64,000 bases of DNA. It comes from Patagioenas fasciata (lineage: Eukaryota > Chordata > Aves > Columbiformes > Columbidae). Positions 43,501-57,934 of the stretch are shown piece by piece. The DNA lies in NCBI RefSeq assembly GCF_037038585.1, contig NC_092541.1:2725445-2789444 (forward strand). Reading direction: 5' to 3'. The translations under genes and the position numbers were made by a program. Numbering within the stretch: the first letter of the stretch is position 1; each line of letters begins with the position of its first letter. Under the pieces are notes generated by a model. That model did not search any database and was not told the origin of the DNA. It was given only the letters and a program-made list of their open reading frames with translations.

Positions 43501-46500
43501 GGGAGGGAGCCAAGGTCACCCCGGCCTTGCGTTCTCCGGGGGCTCAGCCGGGCCCGCACGGGCCCCCCCGGTGCAGGGCGAGGCCGGGGGGGGGCGGCTC
43601 CTCTGCGCCAGGGCGGGGAGCGGCCCGGTGGGCGCCGCGCGGCCGCTCCTCCGCTTCCCATTGGCCGAGGTAGTGGCTCCTGCCGGCGCGGATTGGTCGG
43701 GGCGGCGGCTGGCGGTGGCGCGGATTGGCCGCGGCCGCCGCCCGGGTGAGGGGCGGGGCTCGGCGGCCCGGCGGCGGAGGGGGCGTGGCCCCGCGGCGCC
43801 GCCGCATCCCGGCGGGGGGGGCGGGGCTTGGCGGCCGCCGCAGCCAAGGTAACGGGGGGAGGGGCGGGCGGGGCCGCCGCAGCCCGGCCCGGGCAGGGCG
43901 GCGGGAGCCGAGCCCAGCCGAGCCCGGCCCAGCCGAGCCCGGCCCAGCCGAGCGGGGGGCGCCGCAGCCGCTGCACCGGGGGGGCGGCTCCTGCCGCCGC
44001 AGCGGGGCCGCGGGGCACCTGTGGCCGGTGGGGCGGAGCGCGGCTCCCCCAGCCGCCCCGGCCGGCGATGCGTGCGCGGCGCCGCGCCCCGGCCAGCCCG
44101 CCCCCCCCGCTGCCTCGGGGACCATGATCGGTGCGCGCCGCGGCCCGGGCGGCAGCTGGGGCCATGAGAAAGGTACCGGGGGCTGCCGGGCGGGGGCCGG
44201 CGGCGCGGGGGGCGGCGGGGGTGCCGGGGGAGGGGGGCTGCGGGGAGCCCGGGCGCCGGCGGCGGCTCAAGTTGCATCAGGTGGGTGGAAATGCGGGGAT
44301 TTTCCTGCCCGCGCACCCCACCCCTTATGCAAATGGCCGGGATGGCACCACGGGCTGATGCAAAAGGCGGCCCCGGCGCAGCCCCCGCCGCGACACGGGC
44401 CCGGGCGGCCCCAGCCGCCTCTCCCGGCGGCGGGCGGGCGGCCGGCCATGGGCGGCGGGGAGGGGACAACCGGCCGCAGCCGCCATGCAGCACCCGCAGA
44501 GCCGGGGACCCCCCCGGGCGGAGCGGCCGGGAGCCCGGCGGGTGCGGGTCGGGCTTGGGGGGGCCCTTGGGAGGGGCCGGGGGGTGGGGACCCCGGGCCG
44601 GGGCTGAAGGAAAATCCGGTGTGTCTTTCAGGACATCGATTTGATTGACATCCTGTGGAGACAGGATATTGATCTCGGCGCTGGGCGAGAGATTTTTGAC
44701 TACAGCCACCGGCAGAAGGAGAGCGAAGTGGACAAAGAGCTGAGCGATGGGAGGGAGCGCGGGGACGGCTGGAGGAGCGGAGGGAACCAGATCCTGGAGA
44801 GGAACCTGCTAGTGGATGGAGAGACCGGGGAGAGTTTCCCTGCGCAGGTAACGGCCCCGGGGTCTGCGGTGCATGGGGATGCGGCACATGGGGGGTCCAC
44901 GAGCGGTGTCACGTGTGGCTTTCACCGGGGAGGAGGGTTTGCCCGGCTGGACGAGGGGGTTTGACGCTGGGAAGGCGCCGGATGCCCGTGGGCAGCGGAA
45001 CGGCCGTGTCACCATCACCGTGGCGCTGGGACGGGGGCGGCTGGTTCTCGGTGCGCTTTGGGGTGCCTGGCAGGGTCCCCTCGCTTCCCCTTGGCGCCCG
45101 GGGGCTGCTCTGACGGAGCCTGCGAGGGACTGGGTGGGGCCTCTGGCTCTTTTTGGCTGCGCTGTGACGAAGCCCTTGCTGCAAGGAGCTGGTTTCTCGT
45201 CGCCGCCTCCCTCATCCCGGGGCTACGGCTGCTCGTGTTTTCCGGCAGGCGCCCGGCGCGGAGGATCAGACAGCCCTGTCGCTGGAGGAGTGCCTTAGGC
45301 TGCTGGAGGCCACCTTCCCGTTCGGGGACAACCCGGAGGTGAGCGGATGGGGCGACGGCTGCTGTCTCTCGTACCCCTAACCCAGACTGCAGAACCGGCA
45401 GTAAATTGGGTTAACCTGCTTAAGGAGGCTCCAGGCGTCATGCCTGCGAAACCAGCGGTGTGTGTGTGTGGGGGGGCGGTCACAATTAATTAAAGACTTC
45501 TGGCTTAGCTTCTAATTAGTTCATAGTGAACTGTGGAGGAATAACTGCGCCCAGTTTGCTTTGAACAAAGGAGGAGGGGGGCGGAGGGGCAGCGGGGTGG
45601 CCGCGCTGACTCCCCTCCCGCCGGCAGTTCCCGCCTGCGGACGTGTCCCCCCTGAGCGAGGCCGTGCCCGGCGACAGCGGCTCCGCGGGCGGCCCCGGCG
45701 CCCTCCTGCCGCCCCTCCTCGCTGACACCGAGTCGCCCTTCGACCTGGAGCAGCAGTGGCAGGACCTCATGTCCATCATGGAGATGCAGGTGAGCTCCGG
45801 GGGGTGTGGGGACGGCGTTTGCCCCTCCAGGCAGATTTCAGTTCGGGGGTTGTGCCGAACGTTCCTGGATGGTTGTGGTTCAGGGCCGATGGTTTTGTCC
45901 CAGGCTGCAGATGCTGCTGGGCCACCCGAGAGCGGCTTCCGCAGGATCTGGAAGCATCGTCCTGGCTCTTCTTGGCAAAGGGTGCGGAGCAGGCAGGGCT
46001 GGAGCGCGGCTCCCTGACCGAGCTGTTTCTCGTCTCTTCCAGGCGATGGAAGTGAACAACACGACCGCTGAAACCCTGTACAACGGCACGAGCGGAGACC
46101 TGCTGGCTTCCAACTACAGCCTGGCCCCCGGCACCCCCATCAACCAGAACGTCAGCCTGCATCAGGCCTCGCTGGGGGGCTGCTCGCAGGATTTCCCCCT
46201 CTTCGGCGCCGAGATCGAGAGCCCCTCCATGGCCGGCAGCTCGGCCCTGCTCCAGCTGGTGCCGGACAACTCCACCGGCCTCAACGCCACCTTCGGCACC
46301 ACCAACCTGAGCGGGATCTTCTTCCCGCCGCAGCTGAACGGCACCGGCAACGAGACGGGCGGCCCCGAGCTGCCCGACCCGCTGGGCGGGCTGCTGGATG
46401 AGGCCATGCTGGACGAGATCAGCCTGATGGACCTGGCCATCGAGGAGGGGTTCAACCCCATGCAGGCCTCGCAGCTCGAGGAGGAGTTTGACTCCGACTC

Positions 46501-47362
46501 GGGGCTCTCGCTGGATTCCGGACACAGTCCCGCTTCGCTGAGCAGCTCGGAAGCCTCGTCCTCATCGTCCTCGTCCTCCTCGTCTTCTTCCTCCTCCTCG
46601 TTTTCCGAGGAAGGAGCTGTCGGCTACAGCTCAGACTCGGAAAACGTGGACTTCGAAGAGGCGGAAGGGGCGGTTGGCTACCAGCCAGAGTACAGCAAGT
46701 TCTGCCGCATGAGCTTCCAGGAGCCCTCGCAGCTGCAGTACCTGCCCTACCTGGAGCACGTCGGCCACAACCACACGTACAACATGGCCCCGGGGGACCC
46801 CGAGGAGCCCAAACCCCCCAGCGCCGGCAAGAAGAGCAGCAAGGAGAAACCGTCCGAGTTCCTGGACAAGCAGATGAGCCGGGACGAGCACCGCGCCAGG
46901 GCCATGAAGATCCCGTTCACCAACGACAAGATCATCAACCTGCCCGTGGAGGAGTTCAACGAGCTCCTGTCCAAGTACCAGCTCAGCGAGGCCCAGCTCA
47001 GCCTGATCCGCGACATCCGCCGGCGCGGCAAGAACAAGATGGCGGCGCAGAACTGCCGCAAGAGGAAGCTGGACACCATCCTCAACCTGGAACGCGACGT
47101 CGAGGACTTGCAGCGCGACAAGTCCAAACTGCTCAGGGAGAAGGTGGAGTTTCTCAAATCCATCCGCCAGATGAAGCAAAAGGTGCAGAATCTTTACCAA
47201 GAAGTGTTCGGGCGCCTGCGGGACGAGAACGGGCGGCCCTACTCCCCCAGCCAGTACGCGCTGCAGTACGCCAGCGACGGCAGCGTCATCTTGATACCCC
47301 GCGCCGTGGCCGAGCAGCAGTCGCGGCGGCAGGAACGCAAACAGAAGGACCGGAGGAAGTGA
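40600..47362 (+). CDS. NFE2L1: NFE2L1 (NRF1/TCF11), complete, 5 coding exons, 765 aa
   Basis: ER-anchored CNC-bZIP factor that restores proteasome gene expression. Exons: 40600-41109, 44632-44847, 45249-45338, 45628-45789, 46043-47362. The N-terminal ER anchor (about residues 10-27) is FTILLSLIGVRVDVDTYL. NAW|LVHRD at 101-108 preserves the W103/L104 site cut by DDI2 in human. DIDLG and DGETGESF are the KEAP1-type motifs. The Asn/Ser/Thr domain in the last exon has ten N-glycosylation sequons (first NNTT, last NET), which NGLY1 edits in mammals. DSGLSLD (about 477) is the beta-TrCP degron. A 15-Ser tract follows, then the CNC region and the basic region NKMAAQNCRKRKLD (about 655-670) with its Leu zipper. 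The end RQERKQKDRRK matches human (772 aa). Intron 1 of the coding part (3.5 kb) holds a probable second promoter. The 3' UTR is about 1.55 kb. Confidence 0.97.
43640..44171 (+). promoter_or_regulatory. Probable internal NFE2L1 promoter and alternative first exon
   Basis: CpG island in the large NFE2L1 intron with ATTGG boxes at 43660, 43692 and 43723 (32 and 31 bp apart), the helical spacing of NF-Y promoters. About 400 bp on, an exon could end at 44171 (AAAG|GTACCG). ATG AGA AAG at 44163-44171 is in phase with the next coding exon, giving MRK-DIDLIDILW and a protein without the ER anchor, comparable to mammalian NRF1b. An out-of-frame ATG at 44123 lies upstream. A GAGCCCGGCCCAGCC tandem repeat is at 43,910-43,955. 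Confidence 0.5.
46556..46600 (+). repeat. Coding serine tract in NFE2L1
   Basis: Fifteen consecutive Ser codons (TCC/TCG/TCT/TCA mix). Human NRF1 has a comparable, interrupted Ser run at this place. Confidence 0.9.
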
Positions 47363-48889
47363 GGGGACGCGCGGCCGGAGGAGCGGGACACCCGCGCGAG
47401 GGAGAACTGCGGAAGGGCTGAGCCTGGGAAGTACTTTGGAGGAACTTTCATGCCTTCTTACCCGATATATCTTCTCAAAAACCACAAACAATACCACAAA
47501 CCGAGGCGAACTGCTGCCGGTCGGGACCGGGAGAGCTGCGGCTTCCCCGGGGGGTCGGGGAGCGGCCCCCGCGCAGCCCGGACCGTGGGCGCAGGACACG
47601 GAGCTGCCACCGCGCGGGGACACGGGCACAGCTGGAAAAACTACTGTTAGGAACTGGCTTTCAGTAAGAAAAGAGGTTTAAGCAAACGAACTTCAAACCA
47701 AGTTATAGGAGAGACGTTTTTCTGAACTTCCAAAGTTCTGTGATTTCAGGTAGTTGTTTTATTTTTCTCTTTATTTTTTTTTTCCCTCCCCCCTTTTCTT
47801 TTCGTTCTCCCTGAACCGGTTTTGACATCGGTGTGTGTGATTCGACCCGACTTAATTCCAGATTAACCACCATCCCTCCCTAGATCAGACCGGTGCACGC
47901 GTGGAAACACAAGTGGGTGTGAATTCCATTAACCCTTTCCAGTCCGGGGGGGGTCCTGTCCCTGTTGCAGTGGGGACAGCGAGAGCTTTAGGAGTTTGGG
48001 AGGGAAGGTTCTGGAGCTGGGGGGGGTTAACGGAGCCGGTGCCACACGTGTCCCCGCCACTCGGAGGACGTCACTGCCACCGACCCCGCTCCGCAAACAG
48101 CACAAGGGAGCGGGGGCACGCGGCGCAGCGAGCTGGTAGCATTCCTGGTTCTGAACCGCGCTTGGATTTTTCAGGTTTAGGTTATTTTTGTTTAGGGCTT
48201 CAGCCCCGTTTTTCCCTGTAGGGTCTTAGCGTGCTTGTGTTGAGTACAAGGGAGAAGCCCAAACCCTCAGAGCTGCTAAATGTTCTCTTTGCCATAAAGA
48301 TTCCGTGTAACCGTGTGATCACATTATAGGATTCTCTTCTGTCCCCAGGTGTTGGTCTGATTGATTCCTTTGTTTTCTGGAGGGGGGTGGGGGTAGTGCC
48401 TTGATCACTGTCGGTCCCCGTCAGGGCGACCATCCTAGAGCTGTATGTACAATATAGCACAGCTGGGAGCCAACTGACTTTACCAGCAACTCAAAAGGCT
48501 TAAAAAAAGAGAAAAAAATTAAAGAAAAAAGGCTTTTCCAAGCCCGTCCTGTGCATGTGACGTGGGGTGAGGCCGGAGGGAGCATTCGGGGTGGGAACTC
48601 AAGGGAAGGAAACTGGAAACGCAGGAGGGAGCTGCCCAGAGGGGCCGTGCGGGATGCGGGGGGATCGGTGGGGGACAAACTCACCACGACCCCTCGGGAT
48701 CCCCCGACTCGGATCCAGCGGCTTTACTGACGCGCGAGACGAAGCACAAGTGGTGATGTGGGTGTGGGGAGGTTGGAAGGGAGCCCTGCGTGGATGTTTT
48801 AAATTATTTTTTTTTCCTCTTAGAAACTTTATTTTAATGATCTGTGACCTGTCAGGGAAAGAAGAGAGATTGTGTGAGCACAGGACAAA

Positions 48890-48895
48890 AATAAA
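48890..48895 (+). terminator. NFE2L1 polyadenylation signal (AATAAA)
   Basis: AATAAA 1.53 kb after the stop, followed by TTTGTTTCGTGG T/G-rich sequence. Confidence 0.8.
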
Positions 48896-48915
48896 ACGGC
48901 TTATTCACTGTACGA

Positions 48916-50640
48916 GCATTTGTTTCGTGGATTTATTTTATTGTATTTAAAGATTAAGCGCATCGGGGAAACGAAACGGGCTCCTGTGAGTCCTTCTCAG
49001 CCACTGGAGCTCCTGGTTTTCTTCTGCGGAGCTGGGAGCAAGGTTGGGTTTATATCCAGCGATGGCGTCGTTGTCGTCCTGGCCTCGGAGGGAAGAAAAC
49101 GAGAAGCTCCTCGGTTGTAGGAAACGCTCAGAGGCTCAAACGCTCCGCTCTGGCTCAGCCGCCCTTTTTGGTTTTAATATCCTTATTTCACAACAGTATC
49201 ATCTTCTTAAAGAACGCCGAGGAAAGAAGTGTGTTTCTGGTTAAAGTTGCAGCTGCTTGAAGCGAGTCCTGGGTCCCTTGGCCAAAGCTGCCGCTGTTCA
49301 AAGGTTGGGGCTGGGCTGGGCTCAGTGTGGGGCTGAGCTGGGCTGGGCCCAGCGTGGGGCTGGGCCGGGCTCAGCGTGGGGCTGGGCTGACAACCCCCAG
49401 CACAGCCGGACTCTCCTCCCCTCCCGCCAGCGCTGCCCCAGCCCTCCCCGCGGGTTTTGGCTGCAGCTTTGGTGACGAATCCAAGCTCTTTCCATCACCA
49501 GTGGACTCACACCGGGCGCTGCAGACCCGGCTCCACCCCAGCTTAGCAGCCCCATTCCCCAGGCGGGGCTCAGCAAAGCTCTGTTCGCATCCAGCCCAGC
49601 TCAAGGGCAGGCTCTGACTTTGCTGGGCCTGAGCTGCTGCCAAACGGCTCCAAACTGGGCCAGGTGGGACCCGGGCGCTGCAGAAGGGGCCACAGGCAGC
49701 TCGGTGAACACACCAGGGATGGAGAACGGCTCCTGGGAGCGGATGCAGCAGCAGGAGCTGCGGCCGGTGCTGCGCAGCTGCGCTTCAGAGCCGCGCTTTG
49801 GGATCCTTTGCTGCAGCTCGGCACTGGATCACCTCTCTATATTTTTTAGCTATAGGTGCCTTTCTCTACCTCTTCTTCCCCAGTTTCTTGCATGGTGACC
49901 CATCCCGCTCACACGGTGCCACCACCAGTGACAACACGTTCCAGACCCGGCGCCAGAACCCTCCGAGCCGCAGTCACATACTGGGATGGAGCAGTGAGCA
50001 TCCCCCAGATCCCGCTACCACCGATGGCCCCCGAGCCCCTGGGAACCGCAGCTCCCAATGGTCCATTGGAGGGGGGGCAACCACCTATCTCCAGTGATTA
50101 ATACGGTTTAGTTGCTGCTGGGGCAGGGCAGACCCAGATTTCACTTGGCTGCACAGCTTCACAGAGCCCCCGTCAGCCCTGAACACTCCCCAAAACCTCC
50201 CTGCTTGTGGCCGTCACCAAGGCCGCCCACACCAAGCCATACGTGAGGTCACCTCCATCCTCAACCCCATCACCAGAGCTTCAAAAACCCACCGGGAAAC
50301 ACAAACTGACCGAGTCTGTCCAGCCTCCAGAGAACTGAAGTAAAAGCCACTTACCCACCCGGGTGCCGGATCGGTGGGACACGCGCGCTCCCAGCTCCGG
50401 CAGCATCCAAGTCCCAAATCGCAACCGGTCTGGGGCGAGACTGGACCGGGACCTCCAGCCACTGACCTGTAGGACACTTCTCTTCTCCGGATGGAATTTG
50501 GCACAAACCAGAACCCGCCGGCGGCCGCTCCGGAGCCCCCGGCGCAGCGGGAAGCGGCCGAACTCCCTCCGGCCCCGCTCTGCGTCCCGCGCACAAGGGG
50601 CTGAGGAAGGAGCAAGGTAGGGAAGAAAAAGATCAGCATT
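48916..50640. other. Gap between the convergent NFE2L1 and CBX1 3' ends
   Basis: No coding exon. It holds a short GGGCTGGGCTCAGCGTG-type tandem repeat (49,305-49,390) and otherwise unique sequence. Confidence 0.55.
49305..49390. repeat. Minisatellite, GGGCTGGGCTCAGCGTGG-type unit
   Basis: About four imperfect copies of a unit of about 20 bp. Confidence 0.75.
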
Positions 50641-50653
50641 ATAAATCTAAAAT

Positions 50654-50659
50654 TTTATT
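50654..50659 (-). terminator. CBX1 polyadenylation signal (AATAAA, minus strand)
   Basis: AATAAA on the minus strand in an A+T-rich 3' UTR, 1.3 kb after the stop. Other A+T-rich sites near 51,330 could give shorter forms. Confidence 0.75.
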
Positions 50660-51976
50660 GAGACAAAAAACTGACAGAGCTTGGTATGAAGTTAAAATCC
50701 AAACACGTACTTTACATTTAAACAACGTTTTCACAGAAACCTAAACACATGCTTTTAAAAAAACAAACAAAAAGGTTTGTACAATGCAAGTCTAGATACA
50801 TACCACCCTACACGGAGCTGCCGGGAGTCTGGTGGGCTCAAGACTCCAGACATTAAATAGTTCAGTATTTGTAATAAATCTGATTAAAAAAAACAAAGCT
50901 TCAGAAGGTTCAGGGTGACACATGCGGCTCCAGCACCACGGCTGGGCCCCCGCAAACAACCGCTCGTCGTGGGAGAACACGGAGTTGGGTTTTGTGCTGC
51001 TGCTGATTTCCTCCCACGACTCAAGGGCTCCCAGCACCGCTGGTCGGACACTCGGATTAAGGTGAGAAAAGGAACAAGTGGTCACGGGTCTGACCCTCCC
51101 CCCAATTTTGAGAAATAGCACCTTGTCACGGACAGAAGGTAAAAGGCGATTCAAGGGTCCCCGTGGCTCCCCCCGTACAATGCAATGTCAGGAACCGGCA
51201 ATCACAAATCTGCATTTTCACAAGTCTCCCCCCACCCCCCCCCAAAACTGCCCGCGTGGCTCCGGAGTGGGGACAGTCACAGTCTCAGTCTCGTGTCAGT
51301 GTCCCTGTCCCCATCAATACTGGGCTCTTTTTATTTTCCCTTCCTATTTTTTCTTCCTATTTTTCTTTTCTGAATTCAGGTTCTAAAAAAGATCTGGAAA
51401 TGATCCGGAACGTGGTCACCAGACCTCAGCGCCCTCCCCCCCTCCAATTAAACAAGAGACCGATACCCCCACGTCCCCCCCCAGCCCCCCAAACCGATAC
51501 ACAAGGAAATAGCAAAAGAAACAAAACAAAACAAACCCAACAAAAAAAAAAACCCAAAACAACCCCCCAAACTACACACATGCTACGCTGTGAAAATGCA
51601 GAGTTACCACTATGGGGAAGAGGCTGCGGTTGCTGAGATGGCCTTTAAAGAACAAGCAGCATCCACCCGCACCCCCCAGCGAGTCCTTCATGAAGGGGCT
51701 TTGCTGCCTCCCCCGCCAGCTGCAAATCCACAGTCGAAACAAACACCCCAATTCCCCCCCCCAACCCCCCTCCCGCCCCCCCCAGCCGAGCTGGGCTGCT
51801 TGGGATCGGCCCCAGCGCGGGGCTGCAGAAGCAGCGGAGCAGCCGCGGGCGCAGACACCAAAGGGGTCTCTCCAAAGGGCATCGTCCCCGCCGGCCGCCC
51901 CGCTCCCCGCGCAGCCGCCTCTCGCGCCCACAGTTCCACCTCCACGCCGAGGCCGGTCAGAGCGGGCGCGGGGGGG

Positions 51977-54225
<2,249 letters not shown>

Positions 54226-54240
54226 TTATGGGCGACGCTG

Positions 54241-57200
54241 CTAAAAAAGGAGAGAGAACCAGAGGTTTGTGTCAAGGTCGGGTTTGCCTCTGCCAGGCAG
54301 CAAACACACTGGACGTGCAGAGCATGGCGCAGGAAAACGCGGCTTCGGAGAAAACAGGCACGTGCAGAGCAGGGAACGCACAAAGAGATGGGCCAGGATG
54401 GTCCAGGGAGACAGTGCGCCGCTAATATTAAGTAGAAGTTAATAAATAGTTAATCTAAGTTAAATATAAGTCACAGTCCTCAATAGTGCGCTCCCCACAT
54501 TCACATGGATGCACACTCAGGGATATTTAGCTGTTCAGAGAGCCAAAAAGCCCTGCACACCCCCAGCGCTCGCTGGGCAGTGGGAGAAGTGACGCAGGAT
54601 TTGGGGAACGCTCTGGTCTGACACAGCCTGGGGTACCGGCCCTAAACCCGCGGCACGGTGGGGACGGGGTGGCCCTTGGGGACGGGGGGCCCTCAGCACA
54701 GCTCCGCTCCCCGGTCCCGCTGGGGAGGCTGCAGAGAGGAGCGGCTCTGCCAACGCGTGGAACGGAACACTTCAGAGAGCCAAAAACCACAGAGAGGCCC
54801 CGCGCCCCCGCCAAAATCCCGCCGGAGCAGGGAAAGCTCTGCGGCCGGGCAGATACGGGATTGTTCCTGAGGTTCAAGAAAAATATAGATCCCTCCAAAC
54901 ACGCCTGCACCGCCAGCCCAGCACCCAGAACAGGATGCACTGGTTTAGTCCAACCAAAAAGGTTCCAAATCTCCTGTTTCTTATCTCCGAGAAGCAGCTG
55001 CACCATCACAGAGCCAGCAGCAAAGCTGGCAACCTGGTCTGCCTAAAACCAGCCCTGTACCCTCGCCTGCCTAAAACCAGCTCTGTACTCCCACCAGTCT
55101 CCGGAGAAGGGGTCGGAGCCGAGCACAATGCGGCAGAGGAGATGCTCGAGAAGGTGCCGTTACAGCACCAAATAACCAGCACATAAACTCTGGGACAGGC
55201 TGGGGGTGAGATCTGGGGTGCCCCTCATTTAGTGGAGGTTTCTGGTCAGTGGCAGCCACATGGTTTGAGTTGAGAGCACTGTGGTCATGGCCTGGAGACA
55301 GGGTTGGTTTTGAGGCACCCAGAGGTGCTCAGCTGGATCATGGGGCTGCTCGAGCTGCTTCACAAGGATCAAAGAGCCCAAGGGCTGAGTCTGGCTGGGC
55401 CGGGCTCAGAGGGGAACAGCTAAAACCAGAGCTGGGCTGCAGGACGGGGGTGTGGGGAGGGAAAGGGAGAGAAAGAACCAAGGGACATGGCGCAGCAGAG
55501 CCCTCAGTTTACTGTGCTGAGTGCTGGGTGGAGGAGACAAAACCCTGAGGCCAGGAGCTATATGGAAAAGGGGTTGCCAAGCGGGGAGATCCAGCAGCGC
55601 CAACACCCCCAGCAGCCCCACCCACAACAGCCACACCCCAACAGCCCCGCCCACAACAGCTCCACACTCCAATTGGCCCTGCCCACAGCAGCCACACCCC
55701 TGGCAGCCCCGCCCACAACAGATTCACACCCCAATTGGCCCTGCCCACAGCAGCCCCACCCCCAAGAGCCTCACCCCCAGCAGCCCCACCCCCCTCGGCC
55801 CCGCCTACAAGAGCCCCACCCAGAGGCATTAACACCGCAGCACCCATCACCCCCTGCCCCCCCGGGTGCTGAGATCTCTGCTGAAAGCTGAGCCCCTTTG
55901 TGGAGGGGAAAGCAGAACAGAAACCAACAGAACAACTCCTGGTGTGCGGTAGAGAGAAGGAGCCAGGACACACTGACAGCACTTGGAAAGAATCCTGACT
56001 CCGGTGAAAGGCCGGGAAGACAGAACCCTGCACGAAGACGTGGACAAAACCCCCAGGTGTTGAGGCAGGAGCCGGCGCTGGCCCCGCGCTGTGCTGCGGA
56101 TCAGAGCGAAGCCGGTGCCGGGAGATCTGGAGAGCAGCACCCGGGGTGAAACCGCTACTGGAGAAATGAAAACACACCCAGCCTGGCCGGGACGCTTGGG
56201 AGGAGAAAGTTTAACAATTACAGGAAGAACAGCCTAAGAAAAATAAAAAAGTGGAGACCCAGAGGTTTAATCTGAGCCTAGACCAGCTCCATTAGCAGCA
56301 TCTTAAAGGATTAACGGTTCAGCTCAGCTTTAATGAGTTTTTAAACTTAAAACATTTCCTCCTCCTGCCTTTCCCAGACTTGGCTGGGATCACTCGTCTC
56401 TTCAAAGATGCCAAGTTTACCCGACACGTGCCAGGGACAGGCAGCAGGCACCGCTCTTTTGAAGTGGGAACAAGCATGGTAAGGTTTCCACTCCCCAGAA
56501 ACTGCAGAAAACATCTCTGCAAAGCCGGAGTGAAAGCTCAAGCCTTTGAATGGAGACCAAACTAAGGAAAAGCCACAACCTTCGAGCCCCAGCCGCATCA
56601 TTTCCAGTTAAATTCACAATCCGCGAGCGAAGGCACCTCTGGGTTTATGAGAAACGCACACACAGCAGGAGGAACGTCACCCCCAGCACAGAAAGAGAAC
56701 CCGGAGTAAGAAATCTCGTCCTGCAGACAGGAATTTGGAGTTTGTTAATGTGAAGGCGGCCGCAACTTCTGATCTCCTCCAGATCAGATAAACACCGCTG
56801 GAGTCAGAGCAGGGATTTATGTTCTTCTCCCTTTTGTATAAAGACCAGAAAACATTGCCCCGAGTGCTGCAGGACTCCTGGAATGGCCCCGTGGGGCCCT
56901 GCGGCACCTTCCCTGCAGCCCTCACCGCTGGGGACACCGGGACTGCCCTGGGGACACATCCCCAGTGCCCCGTGCCCAGGAGCCATTTGCCAGCACTCAC
57001 AGACCCTTTTTCGCGTTATTTCTGAGTGGGAGCGGCGCAGCCACATCTGTTTCTCATCGTTTTCATCACCGGGACCTCAAGCACTAATAGGAAACCAGAC
57101 CCTGGTCGCAAAGCCGGTGGGGACTGGTGGCTGCAAAGACCCATCACGGGCACTTTCCTCTCACGTGCATAAGGGATGCTTATATATATTTTTTTTTTAC

Positions 57201-57933
57201 ATTAATAAAAATCTTTCAAAGGTAGAACCTGTAATCATTCAGCCAGAAATGCCTTTCATGCTTTGATCTCCGGGTTTATGGGGACAACACACGCGCTCAC
57301 TGCTTCCAAAGGGATCAACCCCAGGCCGTGATGCAGCCCAGCCCCTGTGCCCCGCCGGGGTGTCCCCAGGGGAGCCCCCCCCGCCCTCCAGCCCGCGGAG
57401 CCGCTTCCCGCTCATTCTCCCCGCCAAAACTCGTCACTCGTCCCCTCCCGCTCCCGGATGCTCCTCCCCCCGGGGGCTCCACCAGCGCCTTTTTAAAACA
57501 TCCAAATGCCGCCCCCCCAGCGGGGTCCCCGCTCCGGCCTCTCCCCCCGTTCTCCACTCACGCCCCAGCGCCCGCCCCCCCCCGCCCCAGCCACATCTTC
57601 CCCCTCTGCCCAAGGCCCCCCAGCCCGGCCCCCCCTCAGCTCTCCCGACCCCTCAGGGGCCGCCCGGGCCCAGATTTGTCCGCAGCTTCACCCCCCCGCC
57701 CCGCGGCCCCTTTGGGGGGCCCGGTCCTGCCAGCACATCCCCCCCAGTGACGATTTTCCCAGCGCCCCCCCCCGCAACAGACCCCCCGCCCCAAACACCC
57801 ATAACACCCCCACTAACCCCCCATCCCATCCCCCCGCCCGCGGCCTCACCGCCCTCAGCGCCACCTCCCGCAGCGACCCCCCCAGTCCCGCCCAGCCCCG
57901 CTCCCCGCGCCGCTCCCCCGCGCCCCTGCTCAC
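54241..57933 (-). other. CBX1 intron 1 (5' UTR intron)
   Basis: 3.7-kb intron between the leader exon (to 57934) and the start-codon exon (from 54240). It holds a minisatellite (55,591-55,825), an A+T-rich patch with repeated GTTAA (54,421-54,470), T-rich sequence near 57,180-57,210 and a C-rich tract (57,500-57,900). No exon recognised. Confidence 0.6.
55591..55825. repeat. Minisatellite in CBX1 intron 1 (CAGCCCCGCCCACAACAG type)
   Basis: About 8-10 units of roughly 18-36 bp built from CAGCCCCRCCCACA and CCACACCCC. A longer period of 62 bp is marked by CCAATTGGCCCTGCCCACAG at 55669 and 55731. Confidence 0.85.
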
Positions 57934-57934
57934 C

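Noticed and set aside
43368-44709. Proline/arginine-rich minus-strand frames of 300-400 aa over NFE2L1 intron and promoter DNA
   Set aside because: Typical antisense shadow of a CpG island; no recognisable domains.
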